A DNA stretch of 64,000 nucleotides from JBBDXS01 sp040902195. GTDB lineage: Bacteria; Chloroflexota; Dehalococcoidia; DSTF01; RBG-16-68-14. A program made the position numbers and the translations under genes. The stretch is from NCBI GenBank assembly GCA_040902195.1, contig JBBDXS010000019.1, positions 248,001-312,000 of the forward strand, written 5' to 3'. The notes beneath the pieces are model-generated. The model saw nothing but the letters and a program-made list of their open reading frames with translations. It was not told the origin of the DNA and ran no database searches. Positions 42,226-50,632 of the stretch are shown here, in pieces; the first letter of the stretch is position 1, and each line of letters begins with the position of its first letter.

Positions 42226-42753
42226 CTAGCGGACGGCGCTGGGGGCGGTGTGGATGAACGCGCTTACGTGGCTCAGCAGGTCGCGGATCGAGAGGACCCG
42301 CGTCGGACCGTCCTTCGCGACGACGCCAATGTGGCGGAAGCCGCCGATCGACATCTTGTGCAGTGCAACGGCGAGCGTGTCGTCCTCATCGAGTAGGACC
42401 GGGTCCGGCGTCATGAGCGCGCCGACCGTCAGGGCGTTCAGGTCGACTTTCTCGCCAGCGGCCTTGAGGAGCACATCGCGCTCGGTCATGATGCCGGCGA
42501 GGTGGTTGTCTTCGTAGACCAGCACGCAGCCCGTTTCGTAGCGCTGCATGATGTGGATAGCAAACGCGACGGGATCGCGAGGCGAGACGGAGCGTGACTC
42601 CTTCAGCTCCAGGTCGCCCACGCGGTCGTTCAGCAGATGGTAGGTGAACTCGTCCTCCGCGGCGGGCAGATCGAGGTTGTGCAGGTCGCGGCCGCAGCTC
42701 TCGCAGAAGTCGGCGCCCTGGATGTTGTCGGTCATGCAGTCGGGACAGATCAT
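42226..42753 (-). CDS. Zinc-ribbon CBS-domain protein
   Basis: A 175-residue protein beginning with a zinc ribbon (MICPDCMTDNIQGADFCESCG) joined to a CBS pair: SRSVSPRDPVAFAIHIMQ...GIMTERDVLLKAAG and VGALMTPDPVLLDEDDTLAVAL...VLSIRDLLSHV. It should bind an adenine nucleotide or similar ligand. It ends the minus-strand group korA-korB-CBS, 33 nt downstream of korB, and may regulate that enzyme or its energy status response. Confidence 0.87.
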   Translation of the reverse strand: MICPDCMTDNIQGADFCESCGRDLHNLDLPAAEDEFTYHLLNDRVGDLELKESRSVSPRDPVAFAIHIMQRYETGCVLVYEDNHLAGIMTERDVLLKAAGEKVDLNALTVGALMTPDPVLLDEDDTLAVALHKMSIGGFRHIGVVAKDGPTRVLSIRDLLSHVSAFIHTAPSAVR

Positions 42754-42786
42754 GAGAAGCCTCGCGCTATCTGAACGTTCTGCTGC

Positions 42787-43803
42787 TTATTCTACCGTCC
42801 AAGTGTCGCCTTCGCTGAAGAGAGCCTCAACGTCGCCTTCGCCACGGCCGGCGATGGCGTCCTGGATCTGCTGCTCCATGAGCACGTCGTAGGTGGGCCG
42901 CTCGATGGCGCGCATCACGCCGAGAGGCACCGGGAACTCAGGGTGCTCCATCTGAGCGAGTATGAACGCCGTAGTCGGCTCAGCCAGCTTCTCGTTGTGG
43001 ACGAGTAGGTCCGCCTCACTGACGCCGTTCCCCAAATCGACAACCTCGGGCCGCGTCCCGTTCAGCTTAACGCCCTTGTCGCGCTCTTTGCCGAATACGA
43101 GCGGCTTGCCGTCCTCCAGGATCACGGTCCGGTCCGGCCGGACGGCCTTATCGGCGAACTCCATGAAGGCGCCGTCGTTGAAGACGTTACAGTTCTGGAA
43201 CACCTCTACGAACGAGGTGCCCTTGTGCTGCGCCGCCCGCTCCAGCGTCGCGACGAGGTGGTGCGTGTCGATGTCGAGCGAACGCGCGACGAACGTTGCG
43301 CCGGCGCCGAGAGCGAACATGATCGGGCTGACCGGGTAGTCGATCGTGCCGAGCGGGGAGCTCTTCGTTACCTTGCCCTGCTCGGACGTCGGCGAGTACT
43401 GACCCTTCGTCAGGCCGTAGATGCGGTTGTTGAACAGCACGATGACGACATCCACATTCCGGCGGATGATGTGCAGCATGTGGTTCCCGCCGATGCTCAG
43501 GCCGTCGCCGTCACCGGTAATCACCCATACTTGCAAGTCCGGCCGCGAGGCTTTCAGCCCTGTCGCGATGGCCGGCGCGCGTCCGTGGATGCTGTGGAAG
43601 CCATACGTGTTCATGTAGTAGGGCAGGCGGCTATTGCAGCCGATGCCCGAGATGAACACGATCTTCTCGCGCGGGATACCGAGCTCCGGCATCAGCTTCT
43701 GCGTCTGCGCCAGGATCGAATAATCCCCACAGCCGGGGCACCAACGGACCTCTTGGTCTGTGACGAAGTCCTTGCGCGATAGTGCTATTGGTTCACTTGT
43801 CAT
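42787..43803 (-). CDS. korB: 2-oxoacid:ferredoxin oxidoreductase, beta subunit
   Basis: A 338-residue thiamine-diphosphate subunit that, with the alpha/gamma subunit, oxidatively decarboxylates a 2-oxoacid (most likely 2-oxoglutarate) to acyl-CoA and reduces ferredoxin. The TPP motif is GDGDGLSIGGNHMLHIIRRN...VLFNN, and Fe-S cysteines start with RWCPGCGDY. The start overlaps the end of the alpha/gamma gene (ATGA at 43800-43803). No separate 4Fe-4S ferredoxin delta subunit is adjacent, which matches the two-subunit KorAB type. Confidence 0.93.
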   Translation of the reverse strand: MTSEPIALSRKDFVTDQEVRWCPGCGDYSILAQTQKLMPELGIPREKIVFISGIGCNSRLPYYMNTYGFHSIHGRAPAIATGLKASRPDLQVWVITGDGDGLSIGGNHMLHIIRRNVDVVIVLFNNRIYGLTKGQYSPTSEQGKVTKSSPLGTIDYPVSPIMFALGAGATFVARSLDIDTHHLVATLERAAQHKGTSFVEVFQNCNVFNDGAFMEFADKAVRPDRTVILEDGKPLVFGKERDKGVKLNGTRPEVVDLGNGVSEADLLVHNEKLAEPTTAFILAQMEHPEFPVPLGVMRAIERPTYDVLMEQQIQDAIAGRGEGDVEALFSEGDTWTVE

Positions 43804-45659
43804 CCGACACCCACCTTCTGGCGCACGAGTTCGTTGATCTTCTCTTCGATTTCTGCGACGTGGAACGGACGGCCCGTGATACGGTTGTAGCTGATGGCAT
43901 CGACCAGGTAGCGCGCGCGAATGAGCATTGCGAGCTGACCGAGGTTGAGCTCCGGGATCAGCACCTTCTTGTAGCGCGAGAGCACGTCGCCGAGGTTCTC
44001 TGGGAACGGGTTGAGATAGCGCAGGTGCGCCATCGAGACCGACTTGCCAGCGGCGCGCGCGCGCTGCACGGCGGTGATCACCGCGCCATACGTGCTGCCC
44101 CAGCTCAGGACGAGCAGCTCCCCCTCGTCGTCGCCGATGACCTCGAGGTGCGGGATGTCCCGCGCGATGCGGGCGACCTTCTCAGCGCGGTAGTGGACCA
44201 TCTTCTCGTGGTTCGCAGCGTCGTAACTCACGTTGCCCGTGATGTCGGACTTCTCAAGGCCGCCGATTCGGTGCTCGAGGTCCGGCGTGCCGGGAACAGC
44301 CCATGGCCGCGCGAGCGTTTGCTCGTCGCGCGCGTACGGCTGGAACGTCTTCGGGTCGGTGGCGAACTGTACCTCGATGCGCGGCAGGTCGGCGAGCGAT
44401 GGGATGCGCCATGGCTCAGAGCCTGAGCCCAGGTAGCCGTCCGAGAGAAACACGACGGGCAGCATGTGGCGCAGCGCGATGCGGAACGCTTCGATCGCCA
44501 TGTAGAAGCACTCGCCCGGCGTCGCCGGCGCCACGACCGCGACCGGCGATTCGCCGCTACGCCCGAACATCACCTGGAGCAAGTCGGCCTGCTCGGTCTT
44601 CGTCGGCATGCCGGTGCTGGGCCCCGAGCGCTGGATGTTCGCGATGACGAGCGGCAGCTCGACCATGACGGCGAGTCCGATCGCCTCGCTCTTCAACGCA
44701 AGACCGGGACCACTGGTCCCGGTAAGTGCGAGTGAACCGCCGAACGACGCGCCAATCGCGGCGCCGACCGCAGCGATCTCATCTTCAGCCTGGAACGTCT
44801 TTACGCCGTGGTGCTTCAGGCGTGACAGCTCTTGCAAAATGTCGCTCGCAGGCGTGATGGGATAGCTGCCGTAGAAGAGCGGGAGACCGGCGAGCTTCGA
44901 TGCCGTCACGAAGCCGATAGCCGTCGCTTCGTTGCCCGTGATGTTGCGGTAGCGTCCGGGCGAGAGGTGAGCGCGCGGCACGCGGTAGTGAACGGGGAAC
45001 AGCTCCGCCGTGTCGCCGAAGTTGTAGCCCGCCTTGAGCGTCGTCGCATTCGCTTTCGCGACGACGGGGTTTTTTGAGAACTTGTCGTCGATCCAGCGCA
45101 GCGTCGGCTCGAGCGGGCGCTCGTAGAGCCAGAACATGATGCCCAGCGCGAAGAAGTTTTTGCACCGGTCGATCTGCTGTACCGAGAGACCGCTGTCGCG
45201 CAGTGCCCGCTCGTTCATCGTCGAGATCTGCACCTCGATGACGCGGTAGCCGGCGAGGCCGCCGTCGGTGAGCGGGTTCGTTTCATAGGTCGCCTTCTTG
45301 AGGTTCGCCTCACTGAACTCGTCCGAGTTCACGATCAGCGTGCCGCCCTTCGGCAAGTCGGGCAGATTCGTCTTGAGCGCAGCCGGATTCATCGCGATCA
45401 GCACGTCGGGCCTATCGCCCGGCGTGTAGATGTCGTAGCTCGAGAAGCTGACCTGAAACGAGCTCACGCCGGGAAGCGACCCGGCAGGCGCGCGGATCTC
45501 GGCGGGGAAGTCGGGGAGGGTGCTGACGTCGTTGCCGAAAACGGCAGAGGTGTTCGTAAACTGAAGGCCGGCGAGCTGCATTCCGTCGCCGGAGTCTCCA
45601 GCGAAACGGATGGTTACGCGGTCAAGCTCTTCGACATTTCCATTCTCACGATTCGCCAT
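43800..45659 (-). CDS. korA: 2-oxoacid:ferredoxin oxidoreductase, fused gamma-alpha subunit
   Basis: A 619-residue fusion. Residues about 12-200 are the gamma domain (VTIRFAGDSGDGMQLAG, FPAEIRAPAGSLPGVSSFQ). Residues about 240-615 are the alpha domain (GNEATAIGFVTASKLAG, YPITPASDILQELSRLK, LTGTSGPGLALKSEAIGL, and the C-terminal LRYLNPFPENLGDVL). Fused gamma-alpha is the usual layout of two-subunit KorAB. It is coupled to korB and preceded at 3 nt by a CBS-domain gene. The substrate choice (2-oxoglutarate or pyruvate) is inferred from the subunit layout. Confidence 0.92.
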   Translation of the reverse strand: MANRENGNVEELDRVTIRFAGDSGDGMQLAGLQFTNTSAVFGNDVSTLPDFPAEIRAPAGSLPGVSSFQVSFSSYDIYTPGDRPDVLIAMNPAALKTNLPDLPKGGTLIVNSDEFSEANLKKATYETNPLTDGGLAGYRVIEVQISTMNERALRDSGLSVQQIDRCKNFFALGIMFWLYERPLEPTLRWIDDKFSKNPVVAKANATTLKAGYNFGDTAELFPVHYRVPRAHLSPGRYRNITGNEATAIGFVTASKLAGLPLFYGSYPITPASDILQELSRLKHHGVKTFQAEDEIAAVGAAIGASFGGSLALTGTSGPGLALKSEAIGLAVMVELPLVIANIQRSGPSTGMPTKTEQADLLQVMFGRSGESPVAVVAPATPGECFYMAIEAFRIALRHMLPVVFLSDGYLGSGSEPWRIPSLADLPRIEVQFATDPKTFQPYARDEQTLARPWAVPGTPDLEHRIGGLEKSDITGNVSYDAANHEKMVHYRAEKVARIARDIPHLEVIGDDEGELLVLSWGSTYGAVITAVQRARAAGKSVSMAHLRYLNPFPENLGDVLSRYKKVLIPELNLGQLAMLIRARYLVDAISYNRITGRPFHVAEIEEKINELVRQKVGVG

Positions 45660-45662
45660 GCC

Positions 45663-46163
45663 TCAAGCTCCCTCCGGCGTTTCGAGTTTCTGGTCCGACC
45701 GCGGCGGCAGGTTTAGTACGTGCTCCGGAAACGATTCCGCAAGGTGGTGGATAATGTCTCGCACCTGACAGAGACCGACCGCCTCGCCGCTGTTCGGGTC
45801 AACGATCGGCACGTTGCGGAACCCCTCGCTGTTCATGAGCGCAATCGCCTCGCCGATGGTATCGTCGGCGGTGAGGGTGCGCGGGTTCGGCGTCATATGC
45901 TTGTCGACGGGCTCGCTGTAGTCCACGTCTCGCGCGACGATTTTCATCAGCACATCGCGCTCCGTCATGATCCCCACGGGTCGCTTTTTGTCGCACACGA
46001 TGACCGCCCCGGCCTGCCGCCGCTGGACGGTATCGATGACGTTACGGACGCTTGTGCCGCTGGCGACGCAGAGAGGGGACGCGAGCTTTAGCGAGACGAT
46101 CTTGTCAGCCAGCAAGGCGATGGACCACCAGCCCTTCAGTGGATGCGGCCAGAGAGAGCCCAT
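45663..46163 (-). CDS. CBS-domain protein upstream of korAB
   Basis: A 166-residue CBS pair: LASPLCVASGTSVRNVIDTV...GIMTERDVLMKIVARDV and HMTPNPRTLTADDTIGEAIA...VGLCQVRDIIHHLAESF. The first 17 residues (MGSLWPHPLKGWWSIAL) are unlike the family, so the true start may be further in. It ends three nt before korA. With the zinc-ribbon CBS protein it brackets korAB, so both may couple nucleotide status to this enzyme. Confidence 0.82.
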   Translation of the reverse strand: MGSLWPHPLKGWWSIALLADKIVSLKLASPLCVASGTSVRNVIDTVQRRQAGAVIVCDKKRPVGIMTERDVLMKIVARDVDYSEPVDKHMTPNPRTLTADDTIGEAIALMNSEGFRNVPIVDPNSGEAVGLCQVRDIIHHLAESFPEHVLNLPPRSDQKLETPEGA

Positions 46164-46281
46164 GTGCCGGAGGTAGGCGTCGAGCCTGCGCTCGCGCGCC
46201 GGTAGACCTCTTCACAACGGAGCCCGAGAGCGCGTTCTGCGCCTCCCAGGGCCGCCGTTTTATGTTCGACACCTTGATTCA

Positions 46282-46287
46282 AGTATA
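46282..46287 (-). promoter_or_regulatory. -10 element upstream of the CBS-korAB group
   Basis: TATACT on the minus strand, preceded by TGT as an extended -10. No clear -35. It would give a leader of about 110 nt. Confidence 0.35.
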
Positions 46288-46354
46288 ACAGCGGCCCGAA
46301 GCTAAGCACCAGCAGGGAGACCCCTCATGCGCCGCGTCAGTTTCCTGCAGGGGT

Positions 46355-46432
46355 TGGTCGGGGAGGGCAGATTTGAACTGCCGGCCTCTTGGTCCCAAAC
46401 CAAGCGCTCTAACCTGGCTGAGCTACACCCCG
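46355..46432 (-). tRNA. tRNA-Pro (anticodon TGG)
   Basis: Minus-strand cloverleaf with 5' CGGGGTG, anticodon loop TTTGGGA (anticodon TGG), T loop TTCAAAT and encoded CCA. The acceptor stem pairs with CTCCCCG except for a T-T mismatch at positions 6 and 67. Otherwise all arms are normal. Confidence 0.92.
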
Positions 46433-46441
46433 ATGCCAATG

Positions 46442-46471
46442 ACGGTATCGACGCCACTGTGTCGCCGTCAA
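46442..46471 (-). promoter_or_regulatory. Possible promoter of tRNA-Pro
   Basis: TTGACG (46466-46471) and TACCGT (46442-46447) on the minus strand, 18-nt spacer; the -35 overlaps the pyrD stop. The -10 is weak. Confidence 0.35.
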
Positions 46472-47388
46472 GCGCGCGCCGCCCCGATTAGCTCGCGCAC
46501 GTCCTCGATGTCGTGTTCGCGCAGGTACGCCTCGATGCCCATCAGCACGTCCATCGGTGCGGCCGGGTTAGCGAACGTCGCCGTCCCCACCTGGACCGCC
46601 GTCGCGCCCGCGAGCAGGAACTCGATGGCGTCCGCGCCCGTCGAGCAGCCGCCGCAGCCCACGATCGGCACGTCGATCGCCGAGGCGACCTGGTAGACCA
46701 TCCGCAGCGCGACGGGCTTGATCGCCGGGCCGGAGAGGCCCGCGAACGTGCTCGAGATGGTCGGGCGGCGGCTCCCCGTATCGATGGCCATCGCCTGGAG
46801 TGTGTTGATGAGGCAGAGCGCGTCTGCGCCTGCGTCCACGACAGCCCGGGCGACTGCGACGATGTCCGTTACGTTCGGGGTGAGTTTGACAATAACGGGA
46901 AGCGTCGTATGCGAAACGACGGCCTCGGTTACCGCCGCGGCCGCCTCGGCGTCCTGGCCGAACTCCATGCCGCCGCGCTGTGCGTTCGGGCTCGAAATGT
47001 TCACCTCGATGCCAGCCACGCCATCGACGCCGTCGAGGCGTCCGGCGAGCCGCCCGTACTCCTCGATCGTGGCGCCGAGGATGCTGACGACGACCGGCAC
47101 CCGCCATCGTGCCCAGCGCGGCGTCATGTCCTTCAAGACGGCATCGACGCCGGGGTTCTGCAGGCCGATCGCGTTGAGCATGCCGGCAGGCGTCTCGGCG
47201 GTGCGAGTCTGTGCGTTGCCGGCGCGCGGTCGCAGCGTCACCGTCTTCGTAACGACGGCCCCGAGCGTCTGGATATCGAAGGCGTGGCCCTTGTCGAGAC
47301 CGAAGCTGAACGTGCCCGATGCCGTCATCACCGGGTTCGCCATTGTGAGGCTTCCCTTGCGGCCGGGCAGCTCGACCTGTAGGTTCAC
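46468..47388 (-). CDS. pyrD: Dihydroorotate dehydrogenase, class 1B catalytic subunit
   Basis: A 306-residue FMN enzyme that oxidises dihydroorotate to orotate. The class 1B pattern shows in NPVMTASGTFSFG, NAIGLQNPG, KLTPNVTDI, GLSGPAIKP and the C-terminal GCGGCSTGADAIEFLLAGAT (FMN phosphate). A pyrK electron-transfer partner is encoded at 52289-53104, consistent with class 1B. The active-site loop reads EVNISSPNAQRGG: the residue that is the base Cys in class 1 enzymes is Ser133 here, as in class 2. It lies 5 kb from the rest of the pyr operon, on the same strand, with four plus-strand genes and a terminator in between. Confidence 0.92.
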   Translation of the reverse strand: MNLQVELPGRKGSLTMANPVMTASGTFSFGLDKGHAFDIQTLGAVVTKTVTLRPRAGNAQTRTAETPAGMLNAIGLQNPGVDAVLKDMTPRWARWRVPVVVSILGATIEEYGRLAGRLDGVDGVAGIEVNISSPNAQRGGMEFGQDAEAAAAVTEAVVSHTTLPVIVKLTPNVTDIVAVARAVVDAGADALCLINTLQAMAIDTGSRRPTISSTFAGLSGPAIKPVALRMVYQVASAIDVPIVGCGGCSTGADAIEFLLAGATAVQVGTATFANPAAPMDVLMGIEAYLREHDIEDVRELIGAARA

Positions 47389-47439
47389 GCTCCCGCCATT
47401 ATAAGAGCCGCGCGCGTTCGGGTCGAACCTCGGACATAA

Positions 47440-47467
47440 CGAGAGGCTCCCGCTCGGGAGCCTCTCG
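47440..47467 (-). terminator. Terminator after the small zinc-finger gene
   Basis: CGAGAGGCTCCCG and CGGGAGCCTCTCG form a perfect 13-bp stem around CT. On the minus strand it follows the zinc-finger gene by 25 nt and is followed by TTATGT. Confidence 0.65.
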
Positions 47468-47492
47468 GCAGGGGGCGTGTGGCCACGGTCGC

Positions 47493-47750
47493 TTAGTTCT
47501 TTCTGTTATCGGAATCGGAGCGCCGGATCTCGGTCGGCCTGGCCACGCCGCGGCGATTCGACCAGCGTCCTAACGACGCGCTGGATGAGTTCCAGAGCGA
47601 GCTCTCGGCCGCGTTCGGGAAGCGCCGATTCAAGCCACAGCGCTTGCAAAAGCCCCGGCTGGTCTTGCCGTGGGGCGTCTCGATGATCCAGTGGTGGCGG
47701 CAAGCTTTGCGCTGACGCCTTTCCGTAAGCGCGACTCCTTCGCTCTTCAT
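47493..47750 (-). CDS. Small zinc-finger protein
   Basis: An 85-residue basic protein with a probable zinc site CRHHWIIETPHGKTSRGFCK followed by RCGLNRRFPN (C-x-H-H ... C-x2-C). This C-H-W-I-I-E-x-P-x-G-x-x-S-x-G-x-C-x-x-C-G pattern occurs in short, uncharacterised proteins of Chloroflexota, Cyanobacteria and Actinomycetota, as far as I recall. The rest (residues 45-85) is Ser/Arg-rich and low in complexity. The ATG at 47750 has a GGAGAGGAG ribosome-binding site; an ATG further upstream does not. Confidence 0.7.
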   Translation of the reverse strand: MKSEGVALTERRQRKACRHHWIIETPHGKTSRGFCKRCGLNRRFPNAAESSLWNSSSASLGRWSNRRGVARPTEIRRSDSDNRKN

Positions 47751-47880
47751 GGCCAAATCTCCTCTCCATTTAGCCAAGACGCTCCAATCTCGACATTTGT
47801 TCCCGGAAGTTAGCCTAGCACGAGAAGTTTTCTAGTGTCAAGGTTTGCACGATAAAAGTACGTGAATATGACTAAACCTC

Positions 47881-47909
47881 TTGCTCCCGGGCTGGCCCGA
47901 AGCTATACT
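47881..47909 (+). promoter_or_regulatory. Promoter of the SufR-like operon
   Basis: TTGCTC (47881-47886) and TATACT (47904-47909) with a 17-nt spacer, about 18 nt before the ATG at 47928. Confidence 0.6.
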
Positions 47910-47927
47910 GAGGGCAATCACCGGCTT

Positions 47928-48593
47928 ATGAGTAACACAAAAGCGGAGATCCTCGCCCTCCTCAAGCGCAATGGCGCTCACACCGTCGGCCAGTTGGCCG
48001 AGGCCGTCCATCTCGCTCCCGTGACCATTCGCCAGCACCTGACGCGCCTTGAGGCCGACGGCCTCGTGCTGGCAGGGCAGCGTTCAAACGGAAACGGGCG
48101 GCCTCACTACGAGTTCCGCTTGAGCGCCAAGGCCCACGCTGCCGCCTTCCCGGGCCGCTCCGACCGCCTGGTCGAGCTGCTCGTGCGGGAGATCGGCTAC
48201 CTCGACGGCGCTGCGCTCGCAGGTCTGTCGGCGGCAGACCGCACGGCGATGGTCGTCCAGCGCGTCGCCGGCCGCCTTGCCGACGAATACGCGCCTCTCT
48301 TGGAAGGCTGGCCCCTCCAGGAGCGCGTTTCGTTTGCCACCGAGGTCATGCACGCCGACGGCGGTTTCGCGGAGTGGGAGCAGACCGACCGCGGGTATGA
48401 GATCCGCGACTTCAATTGCTTGTTCCACCGGCTCCTCGGCGACGCCCCCGGCGGCGATAGCTGCAACTGGCACAGCACGTTTCTGAGCCGCATGCTGGGC
48501 GCGGACGTATCGGTGGGCCGCTGCCCGGACGCCTCGCCGCAGTGCTGCCGCTACGTCGTCGCTGTGCCGCTGGAAGCGGCCGCAACTCGATAG
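47928..48593 (+). CDS. SufR-like Fe-S-sensing transcription regulator
   Basis: A 221-residue regulator. The N-terminus is a winged helix (MSNTKAEILALLKRNGAHTV, LAPVTIRQHLTRLEADGLV). The C-terminal half has cysteines at about 164, 179, 199, 206 and 207 (FNCLFHRLL, DSCNWH, GRCPDA, QCCRY), the kind of spacing by which SufR holds an Fe-S cluster and senses cluster status. It begins an operon whose next gene is an Fe-S carrier ATPase, which supports an Fe-S homeostasis role. The ATG at 47928 is chosen because a good promoter overlaps the longer frame. Confidence 0.82.
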   Translation: MSNTKAEILALLKRNGAHTVGQLAEAVHLAPVTIRQHLTRLEADGLVLAGQRSNGNGRPHYEFRLSAKAHAAAFPGRSDRLVELLVREIGYLDGAALAGLSAADRTAMVVQRVAGRLADEYAPLLEGWPLQERVSFATEVMHADGGFAEWEQTDRGYEIRDFNCLFHRLLGDAPGGDSCNWHSTFLSRMLGADVSVGRCPDASPQCCRYVVAVPLEAAATR

Positions 48594-48595
48594 CT

Positions 48596-49657
48596 ATGGC
48601 ATCAGAAAACGATGTTCTCGAAACCCTGCGGCAGGTCCAGGACCCGGACCTGCACCGCGATATCGTCTCGCTTGGCTTCGTACAGGATGTGAACGTGAGC
48701 GATGGGCGCGTCAGCGTCCGTATCGTCCTCACCACACCGGCCTGTCCGGTACGCGAAGAGATGAAATCGCAGGCGGAGACGCTCCTGCTCAGTCTGCCCG
48801 GCGTGCGCGAGGTGGACGTGACGATGGACGCCGAGGTGCGTTCGAGCCAGCCGGTCGGGCAAGGTAAGCCGGTCGAGGGTGTGCGCAACATCATCGCCAT
48901 CGCGAGCAACAAGGGCGGCGTCGGCAAGTCGACGCTGTCGGTGAACCTCGCTGTCGCGCTCGCCAGGAAGGGCGCGAAGGTCGGCCTCCTCGACGCCGAC
49001 GTGACCGGGCCGAACATACCGATCATGATGGGCCTCAAGGCCGGCTTCATGGCCGAGGAGGACCGCGGCCTGCACATTGTCGAAAAGTACGGCGTCCAGC
49101 TCGTTTCGCTCGGCTTCGTGCTACCGAAGCTCTCGCCCGTCGTTTGGCGCGGCCCGATGGTCGGCACTGCCGTTCGACAGCTCTTACACGACCTCAAGTG
49201 GGGCGAGCTCGACTATCTCCTGATCGACCTGCCGCCTGGCACCAGCGACGCCTCGATGAGCATGGCGCAGGAGGCGCCGATCTCGGGCGTCGTTATTGTG
49301 AGCACGCCGGCGGATGTGGCGTGGGAGGACGCGACGAAGGCGGTCGCCATGTTCGACAAGCTCAACGTGCCGGTCTTCGGCGTCGTGGAAAACATGAGCT
49401 ACTTCATCTGCCCGCACTGCGGGGACCGTACCGAGATCTTCGGCCATGGAGGCGGTCAGCGCGCGGCGGAGGAGCTTGGGCTCGAGTTCCTTGGCGAGAT
49501 CCCGCTCGATATGAAGACGCGCGAGGGCGCCGACAACGGCGTTCCCATCGTCGAGTCGGATCCGGACTCACCTCAAGCGCAGGCCTTTGTCCGCGTCGCC
49601 GAGCACGTAGCCGCCCGATGTAGTACGCTTCAATTCAGTATGGCCGGTGTAGAATAG
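48596..49657 (+). CDS. Mrp/ApbC-type iron-sulfur cluster carrier ATPase
   Basis: A 353-residue P-loop NTPase. Residues about 1-80 are a MIP18/DUF59 domain (VLETLRQVQDPDLHRDIVSL, TTPACPVREEM). The ParA-like domain has the deviant Walker A ASNKGGVGKSTLSVNLA, LLDADVTGPNIP, and LLIDLPPGTSDASMSMAQ. The Cys pair FICPHCGDR binds a bridging Fe-S cluster in this family. It receives and delivers Fe-S clusters in the cytosol. It starts two nt after the SufR-like gene's stop, so the regulator and carrier are one transcript. Confidence 0.93.
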   Translation: MASENDVLETLRQVQDPDLHRDIVSLGFVQDVNVSDGRVSVRIVLTTPACPVREEMKSQAETLLLSLPGVREVDVTMDAEVRSSQPVGQGKPVEGVRNIIAIASNKGGVGKSTLSVNLAVALARKGAKVGLLDADVTGPNIPIMMGLKAGFMAEEDRGLHIVEKYGVQLVSLGFVLPKLSPVVWRGPMVGTAVRQLLHDLKWGELDYLLIDLPPGTSDASMSMAQEAPISGVVIVSTPADVAWEDATKAVAMFDKLNVPVFGVVENMSYFICPHCGDRTEIFGHGGGQRAAEELGLEFLGEIPLDMKTREGADNGVPIVESDPDSPQAQAFVRVAEHVAARCSTLQFSMAGVE

Positions 49658-49661
49658 TCCC

Positions 49662-50630
49662 GTGACCTTACGCTTCTTCGGTCGGAAGGGCGCAAAGGCT
49701 CGCACTGCGAGTGAGGAGTCTGTTACGGATACTTCCAAGGATAAGCCAGACAGCGAGCCCGCGCGTCGCACAGTGCGCCGCACGGCGAAGCCGCCCGAAG
49801 CGAGCGCGTCCAGCGCGCCGGCGCCTGACGCGGCCACGAACGGTGGGACCAAGACGACCCGCGGCCGCCGCGGCCGCCGCGGAGGCGTCGGCCGTAAGAA
49901 GAAGACGTCCGTCGAGGCTGCGCCGCAAGAACAGCCGGCAAGCGTCGAGCCCGCACGCGGCCGCGCGCCCTCACGTCCGAAGCCGGCGACGACGGCCAAC
50001 GGCGTTCTCGACGGAGACGCCCGCACGCTTGCCGAGCTGATGCAGCGTCAGCTCGAAGCTCTGAAGAGCGTGCAAGGCTCGCTCTCGTCCATCGAGAACC
50101 GCCTCGTTGGCGGCGGCGTAGGTGTAGGGGCCGGCACTGATCGTCCTCGTCTCGGCATCTTCGTTGATGTCCCGAACGTGATGTACGCCGCAGAACGGCA
50201 AAAGGTAAAGCTCGATTACGGAAAGCTGCTCGAGTTCTTGACGCGCGGTCGTGAGCTTGTGCGCGCGAGCGCGTACTCTCCGATTAGCGACGAGACCGGG
50301 GAGCGTTTCGACGCGCAACGCTTCGTGCAGCCGTTTGCCAACCTCGGTTACCGGCTGGTCACCAAGCCTCACAAACGCTACGCCGACGGCTCGATGAAGG
50401 CCAACTTCGACGTCGAGCTCGCCCTGGACGTCATGGTGATGTCCGACCGCCTCGATATCGTCAGTCTCGTTTCAGGCGACGGCGACTTCCGCCGCCTGGT
50501 AGAGCTGGTCGCCGGCAAGGGTGTCCGCGTCGAAGTTGTCGCCTTTAGTCAGAGCACCGCGCAAGAGCTGCGTGGCGCTGCCGACCAGTACATCGATCTG
50601 AACGACCACATCGCAACGCTCAAGGCGTAG
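49662..50630 (+). CDS. NYN-domain nuclease-like protein with basic N-terminal tail
   Basis: A 322-residue protein. The first 120 residues are disordered and rich in Arg, Lys, Ala and Pro (GRRGRRGGVGRKKK), likely to bind nucleic acid. A helix (LAELMQRQLEALKSVQGSL) precedes the NYN/LabA (DUF88) domain at about 160-322. That domain has acidic clusters in LGIFVDVPNV, NFDVELALDVM and VSGDGDFRRLVEL, the metal-binding set of PIN-like RNases. It is read from GTG 49662, four nt after the Fe-S carrier. Its RNA target is unknown. Confidence 0.88.
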   Translation: MTLRFFGRKGAKARTASEESVTDTSKDKPDSEPARRTVRRTAKPPEASASSAPAPDAATNGGTKTTRGRRGRRGGVGRKKKTSVEAAPQEQPASVEPARGRAPSRPKPATTANGVLDGDARTLAELMQRQLEALKSVQGSLSSIENRLVGGGVGVGAGTDRPRLGIFVDVPNVMYAAERQKVKLDYGKLLEFLTRGRELVRASAYSPISDETGERFDAQRFVQPFANLGYRLVTKPHKRYADGSMKANFDVELALDVMVMSDRLDIVSLVSGDGDFRRLVELVAGKGVRVEVVAFSQSTAQELRGAADQYIDLNDHIATLKA

Positions 50631-50632
50631 GC

